A program made the position numbers and the translations under genes. From Comamonas aquatica NBRC 14918 (GTDB lineage: Bacteria; Pseudomonadota; Gammaproteobacteria; Burkholderiales; Burkholderiaceae_C), in the NCBI RefSeq assembly GCF_000739875.1, contig NZ_BBJR01000001.1:62001-126000 (forward strand): a stretch of 64,000 nt of DNA, in the 5' to 3' direction. The notes under the pieces were generated by a model. That model worked only from the letters and a program-made list of their open reading frames with translations. It did no database searches and had not been told where the DNA came from. How positions within the stretch are numbered: the stretch's first letter is position 1; each line of letters opens with the position of its first letter. This document shows positions 36,166 through 47,657 of this stretch, one piece after another.

Positions 36166-36759
36166 CTGCGCGTTATATAGTGTAAGTGGTTGATTTTTCT
36201 GGATTTTAGTCCACACAGCCATTTCCCCGGCGCAGGCAGGTCGATGCCACGGATGCCGCGCCCATCAAAATCCACCCGATTGTCGGTGGTCTCGGGGCGG
36301 GATCTGGCTGGTTGACGCATTGAAACACTGAACGGAATCTTCACGTGGATGGTGGTGTTTGGAGCCGCTTGCTCCAAGCCATCCACGTCTTCGAAATCGG
36401 CGAGTATGTGGGTACTTCTTTCTTGGTTGCTTGGTATGACGCAGCGGCAGATGCCGGTGCTGCGTGCCCGCACGCCAGGCGCACGCCCTGTCCTTCGCGC
36501 TGCCACAGGCCATCACCGCACGGTGCGGGACCTGCGCACAGCGTCACTCGCCCCCTGTCCCCTGCCCTTGCCACCGTTGCTGACCTAAGCAACGCCATCG
36601 CAATCAGGCCCAGGTCGATTCCCTTTCTTTTCGTTTCAACGCGGCAACCCGGCATCTTCGGCTCCTACAGAGCCTGTCTTTGATGAAGAGTCAAAGGCGT
36701 GTCGGTACCGCAGCGCGTTGCTGCTGGCCGGCCGCCACACAACGAAAAGGATATGCATC
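36151..36759 (+). promoter_or_regulatory. Long structured leader and probable promoter of rne
   Basis: A perfect -10 box TATAAT lies at 36151-36156 and points to rne, but no good -35 is seen. The following 600 nt encode no protein-like frame. A strong nested hairpin is present: ACGTGGATGG (36343-36352) pairs with CCATCCACGT (36379-36388), enclosing GGAGC, CGCTT, GCTCC. In E. coli a long rne 5' UTR mediates autoregulation by RNase E; a similar role is inferred here. AAAAGG precedes the start by 10 nt. Confidence 0.65.
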
Positions 36760-39699
36760 ATGAAACGGATGCTGATTAACGCGACGCAGTCTGAAGAACG
36801 CCGCCTGGCCATCGTGGATGGCCAGAAGCTGCTGGACTACGAGATCGAAATCGAAGGTCGCGAACAACGCAAGGGCAACATCTACAAGGCGGTGGTCACC
36901 CGCGTGGAGCCCTCGCTGGAAGCCTGCTTCGTGGATTACGGCGAAGACCGCCACGGCTTCCTGCCCTTCAAGGAAATCTCCAAGCAGTACTTCACCGAAG
37001 GCGTGGCCCCCAGCCAGGCCCGCATCAACGATGTGATCCGCGAAGGCCAGGAGCTGATCGTCCAGGTCGAGAAGGAAGAACGTGGCAACAAGGGCGCGGC
37101 CCTGACCACTTTCATCTCCCTGGCGGGCCGCTATGTGGTGCTGATGCCCAACAACCCCCGTGGCGGTGGTGTCTCGCGCCGCATCGAGGGCGAAGAGCGT
37201 GCCGAACTCAAGGAGGCGATGGACCAGCTCGAGTACCCCAAGGGCATGTCCATCATCGCGCGCACGGCCGGGATCGGTCGCTCCGCCCCCGAACTGCAGT
37301 GGGACCTGAACTACCTGCTGCAACTGTGGACCGCCATAGACGGCGCAGCCAAGGGCGGCAAGGGCGCCTTCCTGATCTACCAGGAATCCAGCCTGGTGAT
37401 CCGCGCCATCCGCGACTACTTCAACAATGACATCGGTGACATCCTGATCGACACCGACGACATCTACGAACAGGCGCAGCAGTTCATGGCGCACGTCATG
37501 CCCGAGCATGCCGCCCGCGTGAAGCGCTACCGCGACGACGCCCCGCTGTTCAGCCGCTTCCAGATCGAACACCAGATCGAGTCGGCCTACTCCCGCGTGG
37601 TGCAGCTGCCCTCCGGCGGCGCCATCGTGATCGACCACACCGAAGCCCTGGTGTCGGTGGACGTGAACTCGGCCCGCGCCATCAAGGGCGGCGACATCGA
37701 GGAAACCGCCACCCGCACCAACCTGGAAGCCGCCGACGAAGTGGCCCGCCAGATGCGCCTGCGCGACCTGGGTGGTCTGATCGTGATCGACTTCATCGAC
37801 ATGGAAGAGTCGAAGAACCGCCGCGAAGTGGAAAACCGCCTGCGCGACGCCCTGCGCCAGGACCGTGCCCGCGTGCAGTTCGGCACCATCAGCAAGTTCG
37901 GCCTGATGGAAATGAGCCGCCAGCGCCTCAAGCCCGCGCTGAGCGAAGGCGCCCACATCAACTGCCCGCGCTGCGGCGGCTCTGGCCACATCCGCGACAC
38001 CGAGTCCTCGGCGCTGCAGATCCTGCGCATCATCCAGGAAGAGTCCATGAAGGACAACACGGCCGCCGTGCACTGCCAGGTGCCCGTGGAAGTGGCCTCC
38101 TTCCTGCTCAACGAGAAGCGCACCGAGATTGCCAAGATCGAGCTCAAGCAGCGCGTCTCCGTGCTGATGGTGCCCAACAAGTCGATGGAGACGCCGCACT
38201 ACAAGCTGGAGCGCCTCAAGCACGACGATCCACGCCTGGAAAACCTGGACGCCAGCTACAGGCTGGCCGAGGAAACGGAAGACGTGACCAAGGTCACCCG
38301 CCGCTCGCAGGAACCCACCAACAAGCAGACGCCAGTCATCAAGGGTGTGCTGCCCGATGCGCCGCCCGCGCCCGAAGCGCGCCCCCAGCCTGTCGCCCGC
38401 AGCGCCGACAAGCCCCGCACCGGTGGTGCCCAGCGCCCCCAAGCCGCCGCAGCGGCTGCGCCACGCACCGAAGTGCGCGAGCAAGGCTTCTTTGCCTGGC
38501 TCAAGAGCCTGTTCGGCTTCGGCGCCAAGCCGGCGGCGGAACCTGTGGCACCGGCCAAGGCCGAGACCCCGCGCGAAGGCCGCCAGGGCGAGCGCAATGG
38601 CCGCAACGGTGAGCGCAATGGCCGCAATGGCGAGCGCGGCAACCGCCGTGGCGAGCGCAGCGAACGCGGTGACAACAGCGAACGCGGTCCCCGCAACGAA
38701 GCCGGTGGCAGCGAACGTGGCCGCCGCGGCGAACCGCGCAACGACCGGAACGAGCGCGGCGAACGCAGCGAACAGCGTTCGGGCGACAGCAACCGCCCCC
38801 AGCGCGAGCCCCGCGGCCGTGAACGCCAGCCACGCAATGCCGAGGTGAGCGAGCAGCGCAACCTGCAAGCTGCGGCCCCTGGTGACGCCAGCCTGCAGGC
38901 CCCGGAGACCGAACGCGCCGAGCGCCAGCCACGCCGCGAGCGCGGCGAGCGCCGTGACCGCCGCCAGGGCGACGCACCGGCCCTGCCCGTGGTCGACACC
39001 AACGTGCAAGACGTGACCGGGAATCTCCAGGCCGTGGAAGGCCAGGACCCCAGCGCGACCAGCGCCGAGGACGCGCCCCGCAATGGCCGCCGCTCGCGTG
39101 ACCGCTACGGCCGCGATCGCCGCAACGGCCGCGACCGCAACGGTGCGCCCCGTGACGAGGACACCGTGAACGGCGAGGAAGACGCTGCCGTGGTGGCCCC
39201 TGCCGCCGTGGACGCCGACGCCGAGACCGTGGTGGACAGCACGCCGCGCCGCAGCTACTTCAGCCAGGTGACAGCCGCCGAAGAGGCCACCCCGGCCGCC
39301 GCAGACACCGCCGTGGCTGCACCGGTCGAAGCAGCCCCTGTCGCTGCGGCACCCGCCCCTGTGGTTGTGGCCGAAGTGGCAGCGGCCCCCGCAGCCCCTG
39401 CTGTGGCACCCGCCGCCCCGGCCGCTGCAGCCGCCATGCCCCGTGTGCAGGCCTATGCCCTGCCCGTGGGTGAGCTGGTGCAGCTGGCACGCGATGTAGG
39501 CCTGGAATGGGTCAACTCGGACGCCGACAAGGTGGCCGCCGTGCAGGCCGCGATTGCCGCGGAACCACAACCCGTGCGCATCCCGCGCGAACGTCCCCCC
39601 GTGGTGGTGATCGACGAAGGCCCGCTGGTCCTGGTCGAGACCCGCAAGGACCTGAGCGACATGGTCCTGCCGTTTGAGCAGACCAGCACCACAGCCTAA
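36760..39699 (+). CDS. rne: Ribonuclease E
   Basis: RNase E is the main endonuclease of mRNA decay and rRNA/tRNA processing. The 979-residue protein has the catalytic half in the first 500 residues: S1 domain ([34 protein letters not shown]), the 5' sensor, the DNase-I-like site with Asp residues in [13 protein letters not shown] and [13 protein letters not shown] (near 344), and the zinc link Cys402/Cys405 in NCPRCGG. The C-terminal half is low complexity: an Arg/Asn/Gly/Glu-rich block (about 605-770) and an Ala/Pro/Val-rich block (about 830-900). It ends in a conserved tail. It has a long regulatory leader and is monocistronic. Confidence 0.97.
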   Translation: MKRMLINATQSEERRLAIVDGQKLLDYEIEIEGREQRKGNIYKAVVTRVEPSLEACFVDYGEDRHGFLPFKEISKQYFTEGVAPSQARINDVIREGQELIVQVEKEERGNKGAALTTFISLAGRYVVLMPNNPRGGGVSRRIEGEERAELKEAMDQLEYPKGMSIIARTAGIGRSAPELQWDLNYLLQLWTAIDGAAKGGKGAFLIYQESSLVIRAIRDYFNNDIGDILIDTDDIYEQAQQFMAHVMPEHAARVKRYRDDAPLFSRFQIEHQIESAYSRVVQLPSGGAIVIDHTEALVSVDVNSARAIKGGDIEETATRTNLEAADEVARQMRLRDLGGLIVIDFIDMEESKNRREVENRLRDALRQDRARVQFGTISKFGLMEMSRQRLKPALSEGAHINCPRCGGSGHIRDTESSALQILRIIQEESMKDNTAAVHCQVPVEVASFLLNEKRTEIAKIELKQRVSVLMVPNKSMETPHYKLERLKHDDPRLENLDASYRLAEETEDVTKVTRRSQEPTNKQTPVIKGVLPDAPPAPEARPQPVARSADKPRTGGAQRPQAAAAAAPRTEVREQGFFAWLKSLFGFGAKPAAEPVAPAKAETPREGRQGERNGRNGERNGRNGERGNRRGERSERGDNSERGPRNEAGGSERGRRGEPRNDRNERGERSEQRSGDSNRPQREPRGRERQPRNAEVSEQRNLQAAAPGDASLQAPETERAERQPRRERGERRDRRQGDAPALPVVDTNVQDVTGNLQAVEGQDPSATSAEDAPRNGRRSRDRYGRDRRNGRDRNGAPRDEDTVNGEEDAAVVAPAAVDADAETVVDSTPRRSYFSQVTAAEEATPAAADTAVAAPVEAAPVAAAPAPVVVAEVAAAPAAPAVAPAAPAAAAAMPRVQAYALPVGELVQLARDVGLEWVNSDADKVAAVQAAIAAEPQPVRIPRERPPVVVIDEGPLVLVETRKDLSDMVLPFEQTSTTA
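38580..38800 (+). repeat. Imperfect tandem repeats coding the Arg/Asn/Gly-rich segment of RNase E
   Basis: GAGCGCAATGGCCGCAA-like units of 18 nt recur, first near-perfectly (encoding [18 protein letters not shown]) and then degenerating. They lie in the RNA- and degradosome-binding half of RNase E. Length variation between strains is likely. Confidence 0.7.
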
Positions 39700-39712
39700 A
39701 ACGCTGACAGCT

Positions 39713-39739
39713 ACCGGGGGCCTAGGGCCCCCGGTGCTT
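39713..39739 (+). terminator. Intrinsic terminator of rne
   Basis: ACCGGGGGC and GCCCCCGGT form a perfect 9-bp stem around CTAGG, followed by GCTTTATT. It lies 13 nt past the rne stop. Confidence 0.75.
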
Positions 39740-39777
39740 TATTGACGCCCGCTGTTGCCGCCCTACCGACCGTGCCC

Positions 39778-40554
39778 ATGCTGTTGTTGCTCTCGCCCGC
39801 CAAATCCCTGGATTACGAACGTCCGCTGCCTGCCGGACTGCCCCACACCCTACCCCCTTTCATTGCGCAATCCGCCGAACTCATTGCCCGCTTGCGCCAG
39901 CTGCCGCCGCAGGAGGTGGCGGCGCTGATGTCGATCAGCGACAAGCTGGCCCAATTGAACACGGCGCGCTACGCCGCCTGGCAGCCAGAGTTCACGCCCG
40001 ACAACGCGCGCCAGGCGCTGTTTGCCTTCAACGGTGACGTGTACGAGGGGCTGGATGCCTATTCCCTGAGCTCCGACGACATCGCTTGGGCGCAGAACCA
40101 CGTGCTGATGCTCAGCGGCCTGTACGGCGCCCTGCGCCCGCTGGACTTGATGCAGCCCTACCGCCTGGAAATGGGCACACGCCTGGCCACGGACCACGGC
40201 AGCAACCTCTACCAGTTCTGGGGGACACGCATCGCCCAGCTGCTCAACGAACGCCAGGCCCGCAGCGCACAGCCGGTGGTGGTCAATCTGGCATCGCAGG
40301 AATACTTCAAGTCCGTCGATCTGAAGCACCTCCAGGCCCGCGTGGTGGAGTGCGTGTTCGAGGACTACAAGGGCGGCAAGTACAAGATCATCAGCTTCCA
40401 TGCCAAGCATGCCCGCGGGCTGATGGCACGCTATGCCATCCAGCACCGGCTGACCCGGCCCGAGCAGTTGATGCAGTTTGACGAAAAGGGCTACGCTTAC
40501 GCCCCAGAGGTCTCGTCCCCTGACCGCCTGGTCTTCCGGCGCAACGCCGACTGA
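39778..40554 (+). CDS. yaaA: Peroxide stress protein YaaA (UPF0246)
   Basis: YaaA lowers free iron and limits oxidative damage during peroxide stress; the biochemical mechanism is not fully known. The 258-residue protein has the family's MLLLLSPAKSLDYE start, ISDKLAQLNTARYA near 70, FNGDVYEGLDAYSLS near 95 and LSGLYGALRPLDLMQPYRLE near 122, with VVNLASQEYFKSV near 175. ATG 39778 is selected because a TTG 36 nt upstream adds no homologous residues. It lies after the rne terminator. No OxyR site is recognised. Confidence 0.94.
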   Translation: MLLLLSPAKSLDYERPLPAGLPHTLPPFIAQSAELIARLRQLPPQEVAALMSISDKLAQLNTARYAAWQPEFTPDNARQALFAFNGDVYEGLDAYSLSSDDIAWAQNHVLMLSGLYGALRPLDLMQPYRLEMGTRLATDHGSNLYQFWGTRIAQLLNERQARSAQPVVVNLASQEYFKSVDLKHLQARVVECVFEDYKGGKYKIISFHAKHARGLMARYAIQHRLTRPEQLMQFDEKGYAYAPEVSSPDRLVFRRNAD

Positions 40555-40608
40555 GCCCGCAGGCGGTCCCGCCCAGCCTGAGGACGCGCCCACGACAAGG
40601 AGATTGCC

Positions 40609-41469
40609 GTGCCCCAGTCTTTGGAACAGTTGTCGGCCCAGGTCCCCGGCAGCACCCCCGCCCTGCTGCAATGGGTGCAGACCCAGCTGGCCGCCGGCCA
40701 CAGCCCGGCCGCGCTGCAGCACAGCCTGGTCACCGCGGGCTGGTCGGCGCCCATTGCCCAGGCTGCCACCGACCTGCTGCTGCGCCCGACGGCTGCCGCA
40801 CCGAATGCATCCATGGAGATGCCGGACCTGCGCCTGCAGGACGGCTGCAACGCGCTGGACGCCGGCGACCGCCACGTCCAGGTGCTGCTGTCCATGCAGC
40901 GCCCGCGCCTGGTGCTGCTGGACCAGTTGCTGAGTCCCGAGGAATGCGCCCAGCTGATTGCCGAAGCCCGCCCGGCGATGGCCCGCTCCAGGACCGTGGC
41001 CAAAGAGGCCGGCGGCGAAGAGATCAACCCCGACCGCACCAGCGATGGCATGTTCTTCCAGCGCGGCCAGACCCCGACGGTGCGCGCCCTGGAGGCCCGC
41101 ATCGCCCACCTGCTGCAGTGGCCGGTGGAGCGCGGCGAAGGCCTGCAGGTGCTGAACTACCGGCCCGGCGCCCAGTACAAGCCGCACCACGACTACTTCA
41201 ACCCGCAGGACCCGGGCAGTGCGCCGGTGCTGCGCCGTGGCGGGCAGCGCGTCGCCACCCTGGTGATCTACCTCAACACGGTCAGCGCCGGCGGCTGCAC
41301 CTATTTCCCTGAAAGCCAGCTGCGCATTCACCCACGCCCGGGGCAGGCCGTGTTCTTCCGCTACCCTCGCCCCGACGCCCAGAGCCTGACCCTGCACGCT
41401 GGTGACCCGGTGCTGCAGGGCGAAAAATGGATCGCCACCAAATGGCTGCGCGAGCATGCCTTTACCTGA
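40609..41469 (+). CDS. 2OG-Fe(II) dioxygenase, prolyl-4-hydroxylase type
   Basis: Members hydroxylate prolyl or other residues using 2-oxoglutarate, O2 and Fe(II). The 286-residue protein has an N-terminal helical domain (1-85) and a P4Hc double-stranded beta-helix (100-286). Iron ligands are His193 and Asp195 in YKPHHDYF and His263 in LTLHAGDPV. Lys273 in GEKWIATKW is placed to bind 2-oxoglutarate. A GTG start at 40609 has AGGAG 6 nt upstream. The substrate is unknown; elongation factors and ribosomal proteins are substrates of some bacterial relatives. It is 54 nt after yaaA. Confidence 0.88.
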   Translation: MPQSLEQLSAQVPGSTPALLQWVQTQLAAGHSPAALQHSLVTAGWSAPIAQAATDLLLRPTAAAPNASMEMPDLRLQDGCNALDAGDRHVQVLLSMQRPRLVLLDQLLSPEECAQLIAEARPAMARSRTVAKEAGGEEINPDRTSDGMFFQRGQTPTVRALEARIAHLLQWPVERGEGLQVLNYRPGAQYKPHHDYFNPQDPGSAPVLRRGGQRVATLVIYLNTVSAGGCTYFPESQLRIHPRPGQAVFFRYPRPDAQSLTLHAGDPVLQGEKWIATKWLREHAFT

Positions 41470-41510
41470 TCCGTCGAAGTTTGACCCCAATCGCCCGCCA
41501 GCGCGCACCC

Positions 41511-41532
41511 AGCCTGCGCAGGCAGCTATGAA
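41511..41532 (+). repeat. 22-nt direct repeat, left of queF
   Basis: AGCCTGCGCAGGCAGCTATG plus AA. It matches 42385-42406 in 20 of 22 positions. The CAGCTAT end resembles one end of the dispersed hairpin repeat. It lies just before the queF start. Confidence 0.6.
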
Positions 41533-41537
41533 TATCT

Positions 41538-42386
41538 ATGAATACACCTGAACAATCGCAACTGGGCAAGTCCTCTGCCTATGCCGACCAGTACGACCCC
41601 AGCCTGCTGTTTCCCATTCCGCGCAGCGGCAAGCGTGAGGAAATCGGCATCACCGGGGCCCTGCCCTTCTTCGGCGCCGACCTGTGGACCGCGTTCGAGC
41701 TGTCGTGGCTGAATGCCCGCGGCAAGCCCCAGGTGGCGTTGGCGCACTTCACTATCCCCTGCGAGACCCCGCACATCATCGAGAGCAAGTCGTTCAAGCT
41801 GTACCTCAACAGCTTCAACAACAGCCGCTTCGACAGCCTGGAGGCCGTGCAGGAGCGCCTGCGCGAGGACGTCAACGAGGCCCTGTGGCGCGGCGCGGCC
41901 GTGCGCCAGTCGTCGGCCAGCGTGCGCGTCATCGCCCAGGATGCCTTCGAGCTACAGAAGGTGCAGGAGCTGCAGGGCCTGAACCTGGACCGCCTGGACA
42001 TCGAATGCAGCGACTACACGCCGCGCCCCGACCTGCTCAAGGCCGACCACGATAACCCGCCCGTGACCGAAACCCTGGTCAGCCACCTGCTCAAGAGCAA
42101 TTGCCTGGTCACCGGCCAGCCTGACTGGGGCAGCGTGCAGATCAGCTACACCGGCGCGGCCATCGACCAGGAAAGCCTGCTGCGCTACATCGTGAGCTTT
42201 CGCAACCACAACGAATTCCACGAGCAGTGCGTGGAACGCATCTTTATGGACATCACGCGCCAGTGCCAGCCTATGAAGCTCAGCGTCTATGCGCGCTATA
42301 CGCGCCGTGGCGGTCTGGACATCAACCCGCTGCGCACCAGCCACCCCATGGCTTTGCCTCCGAATGTGCGCACAGCCCGCCAGTAG
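41538..42386 (+). CDS. queF: NADPH-dependent 7-cyano-7-deazaguanine reductase
   Basis: QueF reduces preQ0 to preQ1 in queuosine synthesis for tRNA wobble positions. The 282-residue protein is of the long two-domain (YqcD-like) type: an N-terminal half with [13 protein letters not shown] near 82, which is the QueF signature, and a C-terminal half with nucleophile Cys189 in [15 protein letters not shown] and [13 protein letters not shown] near 234. It is flanked by 22-nt direct repeats. No preQ1 riboswitch is seen in the 68-nt gap upstream. Other queuosine genes are not in the window. Confidence 0.96.
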   Translation: MNTPEQSQLGKSSAYADQYDPSLLFPIPRSGKREEIGITGALPFFGADLWTAFELSWLNARGKPQVALAHFTIPCETPHIIESKSFKLYLNSFNNSRFDSLEAVQERLREDVNEALWRGAAVRQSSASVRVIAQDAFELQKVQELQGLNLDRLDIECSDYTPRPDLLKADHDNPPVTETLVSHLLKSNCLVTGQPDWGSVQISYTGAAIDQESLLRYIVSFRNHNEFHEQCVERIFMDITRQCQPMKLSVYARYTRRGGLDINPLRTSHPMALPPNVRTARQ

Positions 42387-42406
42387 CCTACGCAGACAGC
42401 TATGAA
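42385..42406 (+). repeat. 22-nt direct repeat, right of queF
   Basis: AGCCTACGCAGACAGCTATG plus AA, the near-copy of 41511-41532. It begins within the queF stop codon and runs into the terminator. Confidence 0.6.
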
Positions 42407-42434
42407 AAAAAGGAACCCAAAGGTTCCTTTTTTT
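42404..42434. terminator. Bidirectional intrinsic terminator between queF and the PfkB kinase
   Basis: AAAAAAAGGAACC and GGTTCCTTTTTTT are perfect inverted arms around a short CAAA loop. T runs exist on both strands, so it serves both convergent genes. Confidence 0.88.
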
Positions 42435-42475
42435 CATGGACACGGCCCGCAGCCGGCCTGCGGGCCGGCATGGCC

Positions 42476-43384
42476 TCAGGCAGCAAAAGTAGCGGGATCG
42501 AAATCCAGCACATAGTTCTGCGGTCCCTTGGACGCCACCTTCAGTGCCCCCACGCGGTTGCCCAGCGCTGCGCAGCGTGCCAGGGACCAGCCCTGCTCCA
42601 GACCGAACAGCAGCGCACCACGCCAGGCATCGCCGCAGCCGGTGGGGTCGACCACCTCGGTGGGCGCCACCGGCGCCACCAGGGTTTTCACGCCCTGCTC
42701 CCAGACTTCGCAGCCCTGGGCGCCCAGGGTCACCACCAGGCCCTGCACCTTGTGGCTCAGCGCCGCCAGGTCCAGGCCGGTGCGGTCGCACAGCATCTTG
42801 GCCTCGTAGTCGTTCACGGCAATCCAGCTGGCCTGTTCGACAAAGGTCAACAGCTCCTGGCCATTGAACATGGGCAGGCCCTGGCCGGGATCGAACACAA
42901 ACGGAATGCCCGCGGCCTGGAACTGCGCGGCGTGCTGCTGTATGGCATCGCGGCCATCGGGTGAGACGATGCCCACGGCGGCGCCTTCGCTGCCATCGAT
43001 GACGTTGACATGGGCCTCGGTCATGGCACCGGGGTGGAAGGCCGTGATCTGGTTGTTGTCGCTGTCGGTCATGATCATGGCCTGGGCGGTGTAGGTGTCG
43101 TCCAGCTGACGCACATAGCGCGTTTCGATGCCCAGAGTGCGCATGCGGCCCAGGTAGCTGGCGCCATCCTCGCCCACGGTGGCCATGGGCAGGGGCTGGC
43201 CGCCCAGCAGCTTCAGGCTGTAGGCGATGTTGCCGGCGCAGCCGCCAAAATCGCGGCGCAGCGAAGGCACCAGGAACGACACGTTCAGGATGTGCAACTG
43301 CTCCGGCAGGATCTGATTGGCAAACTTGCCCTCAAAACTCATGATGGTGTCAAAGGCGAGGGAACCGCAAATCAGTGCAGCCAT
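42476..43384 (-). CDS. PfkB-family kinase, probably adenosine kinase
   Basis: This ribokinase-fold sugar kinase has 302 residues. The N-terminal substrate signature is FGGCAGNIAYSLKLLGGQP near 47, and the anion-hole and catalytic base motif is VVDPTGCGDAWRGALLFGLE near 255, with Asp in GCGDA. The beta-proteobacterial group containing DPTGCGDAWR and MAALICGSLAFD is usually annotated as adenosine kinase; substrate is not proven by sequence. The Cys in place of Ala in the GAGD motif is group-typical. It follows the zinc-ribbon gene by 29 nt and may be the end of the prmA transcript. Confidence 0.85.
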   Translation of the reverse strand: MAALICGSLAFDTIMSFEGKFANQILPEQLHILNVSFLVPSLRRDFGGCAGNIAYSLKLLGGQPLPMATVGEDGASYLGRMRTLGIETRYVRQLDDTYTAQAMIMTDSDNNQITAFHPGAMTEAHVNVIDGSEGAAVGIVSPDGRDAIQQHAAQFQAAGIPFVFDPGQGLPMFNGQELLTFVEQASWIAVNDYEAKMLCDRTGLDLAALSHKVQGLVVTLGAQGCEVWEQGVKTLVAPVAPTEVVDPTGCGDAWRGALLFGLEQGWSLARCAALGNRVGALKVASKGPQNYVLDFDPATFAA

Positions 43385-43413
43385 GGTCAAACTTTCGTGA
43401 TGGGAAAAAGAAA

Positions 43414-44661
<1,248 letters not shown>

Positions 44662-44754
44662 CGCGCGTGGATTGTAGAAGCTGGGGCACACGCCCCCTGG
44701 CAGGCAGAAGATGTCCGATGTTAATCAGCCACGCGCCAGGGCACGCGGCCAAGT

Positions 44755-45642
44755 TCAGGCGCGGTGCGCGGTCATCAGGATCCAGCCGTCCTCGCTGTCG
44801 GCCACCTCCAGTTGCAGGTAGGGCCAGTAGGCTTCCTTCAGCTCGTCGGCCTGGCGCTCCAGGATGCCGGCCAGCACCAGATGGCCGCCGGGCTGCACAT
44901 GCGCGCACAGCAGGGGGGCCAGGACCTTCAGCGGCGTGGCCAGGATGTTGGCCAGCACGGTCTGGTAGCTGCCCTGGGCCTTGTCCGGCAGACCGGCCTT
45001 GAGCGTGACCCCATTGGCCTGGGCATTCAGCTCGCACGACACCACGGCATCCTGGTCGATATCGACCGCATCGATGTCCTGTGCGCCGAACTTGGCCGCA
45101 CCGATCGCCAAAATGCCGGAGCCGCAGCCATAGTCCAGCGTGCGGCCCAACGAGCCTTGGGGCTGGCGTGCAATCCAGCGCAGGCACATGCGGGTCGTGG
45201 GGTGGGTGCCGGTGCCGAAGGCCAGGCCGGGGTCCAGGCGGATGCTGACCTTGGCGTCTGCTGGCAGTTCATGCCAGGTGGGCACGATCCAGAATTCAGG
45301 GGTGATGTCGACGGGCTGGAACTGGGACTGCGTCAGGCGCACCCAGTCCTGCTGCTCGACTTCCTGGATGCCCAGCACCTGGCAGCCGGCAAAGAAGTCC
45401 TGCAACTGCAGCAGCACCTGGGCCCGCTGGGCCGCGTCCTCGGTCGGGAACAGGGCCACGATGCGGCTGCGGTTCCAGCCTTCCTTGGGGGCCGGCATGC
45501 CGGGTTCGCCGAACAGGGGCTGCTCGGACTCGGTTTGCGCATCCATGTCTTCGACCGAAACGCTCAAGGCATCCAGGGCATCGAGCGCGTCGCTCACATC
45601 TTCGACCCGTTCTTCGGGGCACATCAGGCTGAGCTCAAACAT
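44755..45642 (-). CDS. prmA: Ribosomal protein L11 methyltransferase
   Basis: PrmA trimethylates lysines and the N-terminus of ribosomal protein L11. The 295-residue protein has an N-terminal substrate-recognition domain and the class I SAM fold: LDPGLAFGTGTHPTTRMCLR near 137, LDYGCGSGILAIGAAKFG near 168, VDIDQDAV near 193 and VLANILATPLKVLAPLL near 228 (the NIL catalytic motif). It follows accC at 85 nt, but a terminator lies between. Its position downstream of accBC is conserved in proteobacteria. Confidence 0.96.
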   Translation of the reverse strand: MFELSLMCPEERVEDVSDALDALDALSVSVEDMDAQTESEQPLFGEPGMPAPKEGWNRSRIVALFPTEDAAQRAQVLLQLQDFFAGCQVLGIQEVEQQDWVRLTQSQFQPVDITPEFWIVPTWHELPADAKVSIRLDPGLAFGTGTHPTTRMCLRWIARQPQGSLGRTLDYGCGSGILAIGAAKFGAQDIDAVDIDQDAVVSCELNAQANGVTLKAGLPDKAQGSYQTVLANILATPLKVLAPLLCAHVQPGGHLVLAGILERQADELKEAYWPYLQLEVADSEDGWILMTAHRA

Positions 45643-45666
45643 GAGGCAGCTCCTTCAAGCTTTATA

Positions 45667-45704
45667 AAAACGAAATGCTGACCCCCGTCGCCAGGGGCCA
45701 GCAT
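45667..45704 (-). terminator. Intrinsic terminator after accC
   Basis: On the minus strand ATGCTGGCCCC and GGGGTCAGCAT pair with one mismatch around an 8-9 nt loop, followed by TTCGTTTTT. It lies 24 nt past the accC stop. Confidence 0.75.
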
Positions 45705-45727
45705 GACTGGTCATCAATGACTGGGAA

Positions 45728-47086
45728 TTAGCGCTTTTTGCGCTGCTCCAGCCAGTGTTCCAGATAGTGAATATTCGTGCCACCTTCGGCGAATGCGGCA
45801 TCCACCATCAAGTCCTGGTGCAGGGGCACATTCGTCTTGATGCCTTCGACCACAACTTCCGACAAAGCGGTACGCATGCGGGCCAGGGCCTGCTCACGGG
45901 TGTCACCGTAGACGATCAGCTTGCCGATCATGGAGTCGTAGTTCGGTGGCACGAAGTAGTTGTTGTACACGTGGGAGTCCACACGCACGCCAGGACCACC
46001 CGGCATGTGCCACATGGTCACACGGCCGGGCGAGGGCATGAAGTTGTATGGATCTTCCGCGTTGATACGGCACTCGATCGCATGGCCACGCATTCGGTTG
46101 TTGATTTCACGCTGGGTGAAAGGCAACTTTTCGCCAGCGGCCACCATGATCTGGGTACGCACGATGTCCACGCCCGAGATCAGCTCGGTCACGGGGTGTT
46201 CCACCTGCACGCGGGTATTCATTTCGATGAAATAGAACTCCCCATTTTCATAGAGGAACTCGAACGTACCTGCACCACGGTAGCCGATCTTCTTGCAGGC
46301 GGCCACGCAGCGCTCGCCCACCTTCTCCACCAGACGGCGAGGAATGCCAGGTGCGGGCGCCTCTTCGATCACCTTCTGGTGGCGGCGCTGCATGGAGCAA
46401 TCGCGCTCGCCCAGGTACACGGCGTTCTTGTGCTGGTCGGCCAGCACCTGGATTTCGACGTGACGGGGATTCTGGAGGAACTTCTCCATGTACACCGCAG
46501 GATTGCCGAAGGCGGCACCGGCTTCGGCCTTGGTCATCTGCACAGCATTGACCAGGGCGGCCTCAGTGTGCACCACGCGCATGCCACGGCCACCACCGCC
46601 ACCGGCGGCCTTGATGATCACGGGATAGCCGATCGCCTTGGCAATGCGCTTGATCTGACCGGGGTCATCGGGCAGCTCGCCGTCCGAACCGGGCACGCAA
46701 GGCACGCCGGCCTTGATCATCGCCTGCTTGGCCGACACCTTGTCGCCCATGATGCGGATGGAATCGGCCGTGGGGCCGATGAACTGGAAACCGCTTTGCT
46801 CGACACGTTCGGCAAAGTCAGCGTTTTCGCTCAGGAAGCCATAGCCGGGGTGGATGGCTTCGGCATCCGTCACCTCGGCGGCCGAGATGATGGCCGGCAT
46901 GTTGAGGTAGCTCAGAGGCGATGCGGCGGGGCCAATGCACACCGCTTCGTCGGCCAGCTTGACGTATTTCGCGTCGCGGTCTGCCTCGGAGTAGACCATC
47001 ACGGCCTTGATGCCCATCTCGCGGCAAGCGCGCTGGATGCGCAGGGCAATCTCACCCCGGTTGGCAACCAAAATTTTCTTAAACAT
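45728..47086 (-). CDS. accC: Acetyl-CoA carboxylase, biotin carboxylase subunit
   Basis: AccC carboxylates the biotin on AccB with bicarbonate and ATP, the first half of malonyl-CoA synthesis. The 452-residue ATP-grasp protein has [16 protein letters not shown] at the start, [15 protein letters not shown] near 85, [15 protein letters not shown] near 160, the bicarbonate-site region [20 protein letters not shown], then VEHPVTE near 290, and ends in HWLEQRKKR. It lies 81 nt after accB, the standard accBC operon. Its product feeds FabD and FabF encoded in this window. Confidence 0.97.
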   Translation of the reverse strand: MFKKILVANRGEIALRIQRACREMGIKAVMVYSEADRDAKYVKLADEAVCIGPAASPLSYLNMPAIISAAEVTDAEAIHPGYGFLSENADFAERVEQSGFQFIGPTADSIRIMGDKVSAKQAMIKAGVPCVPGSDGELPDDPGQIKRIAKAIGYPVIIKAAGGGGGRGMRVVHTEAALVNAVQMTKAEAGAAFGNPAVYMEKFLQNPRHVEIQVLADQHKNAVYLGERDCSMQRRHQKVIEEAPAPGIPRRLVEKVGERCVAACKKIGYRGAGTFEFLYENGEFYFIEMNTRVQVEHPVTELISGVDIVRTQIMVAAGEKLPFTQREINNRMRGHAIECRINAEDPYNFMPSPGRVTMWHMPGGPGVRVDSHVYNNYFVPPNYDSMIGKLIVYGDTREQALARMRTALSEVVVEGIKTNVPLHQDLMVDAAFAEGGTNIHYLEHWLEQRKKR

Positions 47087-47167
47087 GGAAGTCCTCGTTG
47101 TTCACCGCCCCTCGCGGGGCGAATCGTGGAATCTGGCCAGTCCCACAGCGGGGGACTGCAACAGACC

Positions 47168-47629
47168 TCACTCGATCACGAACAGCGGTTGTCCGTATTC
47201 CACGGCTTGGCCATTGTCGACCAGGATGCGGGTCACGGTACCCGACTTGTCAGCCTCGATCTCGTTGAGGATCTTCATGGCTTCGATGATGCACAGGGTC
47301 TCGCCTTCCTTGACCTGGGCGCCGACTTCCACGAACGCTTTGGCGCCAGGGCTGGAAGCACGGTAGAAGGTACCCACCATGGGGGACTTGACCTGGTGGC
47401 CAGCCACGGCCGCAGGAGCGGCAGGTGCTTCGGCAGCAGCAGGGGCAGCGGCAACAGGGGCGGCGGCTTGCACGGGGGCGGCTTGCATGGGCGCGGCAAC
47501 GAACTGCTGCACCACGTTGCCACCGCTCTTGACGATGCGGACTTTGCCCTCTGCCTCGGTAATTTCCAGTTCCGAAACATTCGATTCGGACACCAAGTCG
47601 ATGAGGGTCTTGAGTTTACGCAGATCCAT
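47168..47629 (-). CDS. accB: Biotin carboxyl carrier protein of acetyl-CoA carboxylase
   Basis: AccB carries carboxyl groups on a covalently bound biotin between AccC and the AccAD transferase. The 153-residue protein has an N-terminal domain (1-40), a flexible Ala/Pro-rich linker (42-78) and the biotinyl domain (80-153) with the modified Lys119 in [13 protein letters not shown]. An imperfect inverted repeat lies 29-55 nt before the start and may be regulatory, since accBC is autoregulated in E. coli. Confidence 0.97.
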   Translation of the reverse strand: MDLRKLKTLIDLVSESNVSELEITEAEGKVRIVKSGGNVVQQFVAAPMQAAPVQAAAPVAAAPAAAEAPAAPAAVAGHQVKSPMVGTFYRASSPGAKAFVEVGAQVKEGETLCIIEAMKILNEIEADKSGTVTRILVDNGQAVEYGQPLFVIE

Positions 47630-47657
47630 GGAAGCTCCAACGGCTAAAACTAAATAA

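Noticed and set aside
36691-39570. A 959-codon open frame on the strand opposite rne
   Set aside because: It mirrors the RNase E codon periodicity, is rich in His/Gly/Ala/Leu with no domain, and arises from high GC content. RNase E is the real gene.
41470-41537. preQ1 riboswitch before queF
   Set aside because: The 68-nt gap lacks the pseudoknot pattern, and half of it is the direct repeat.
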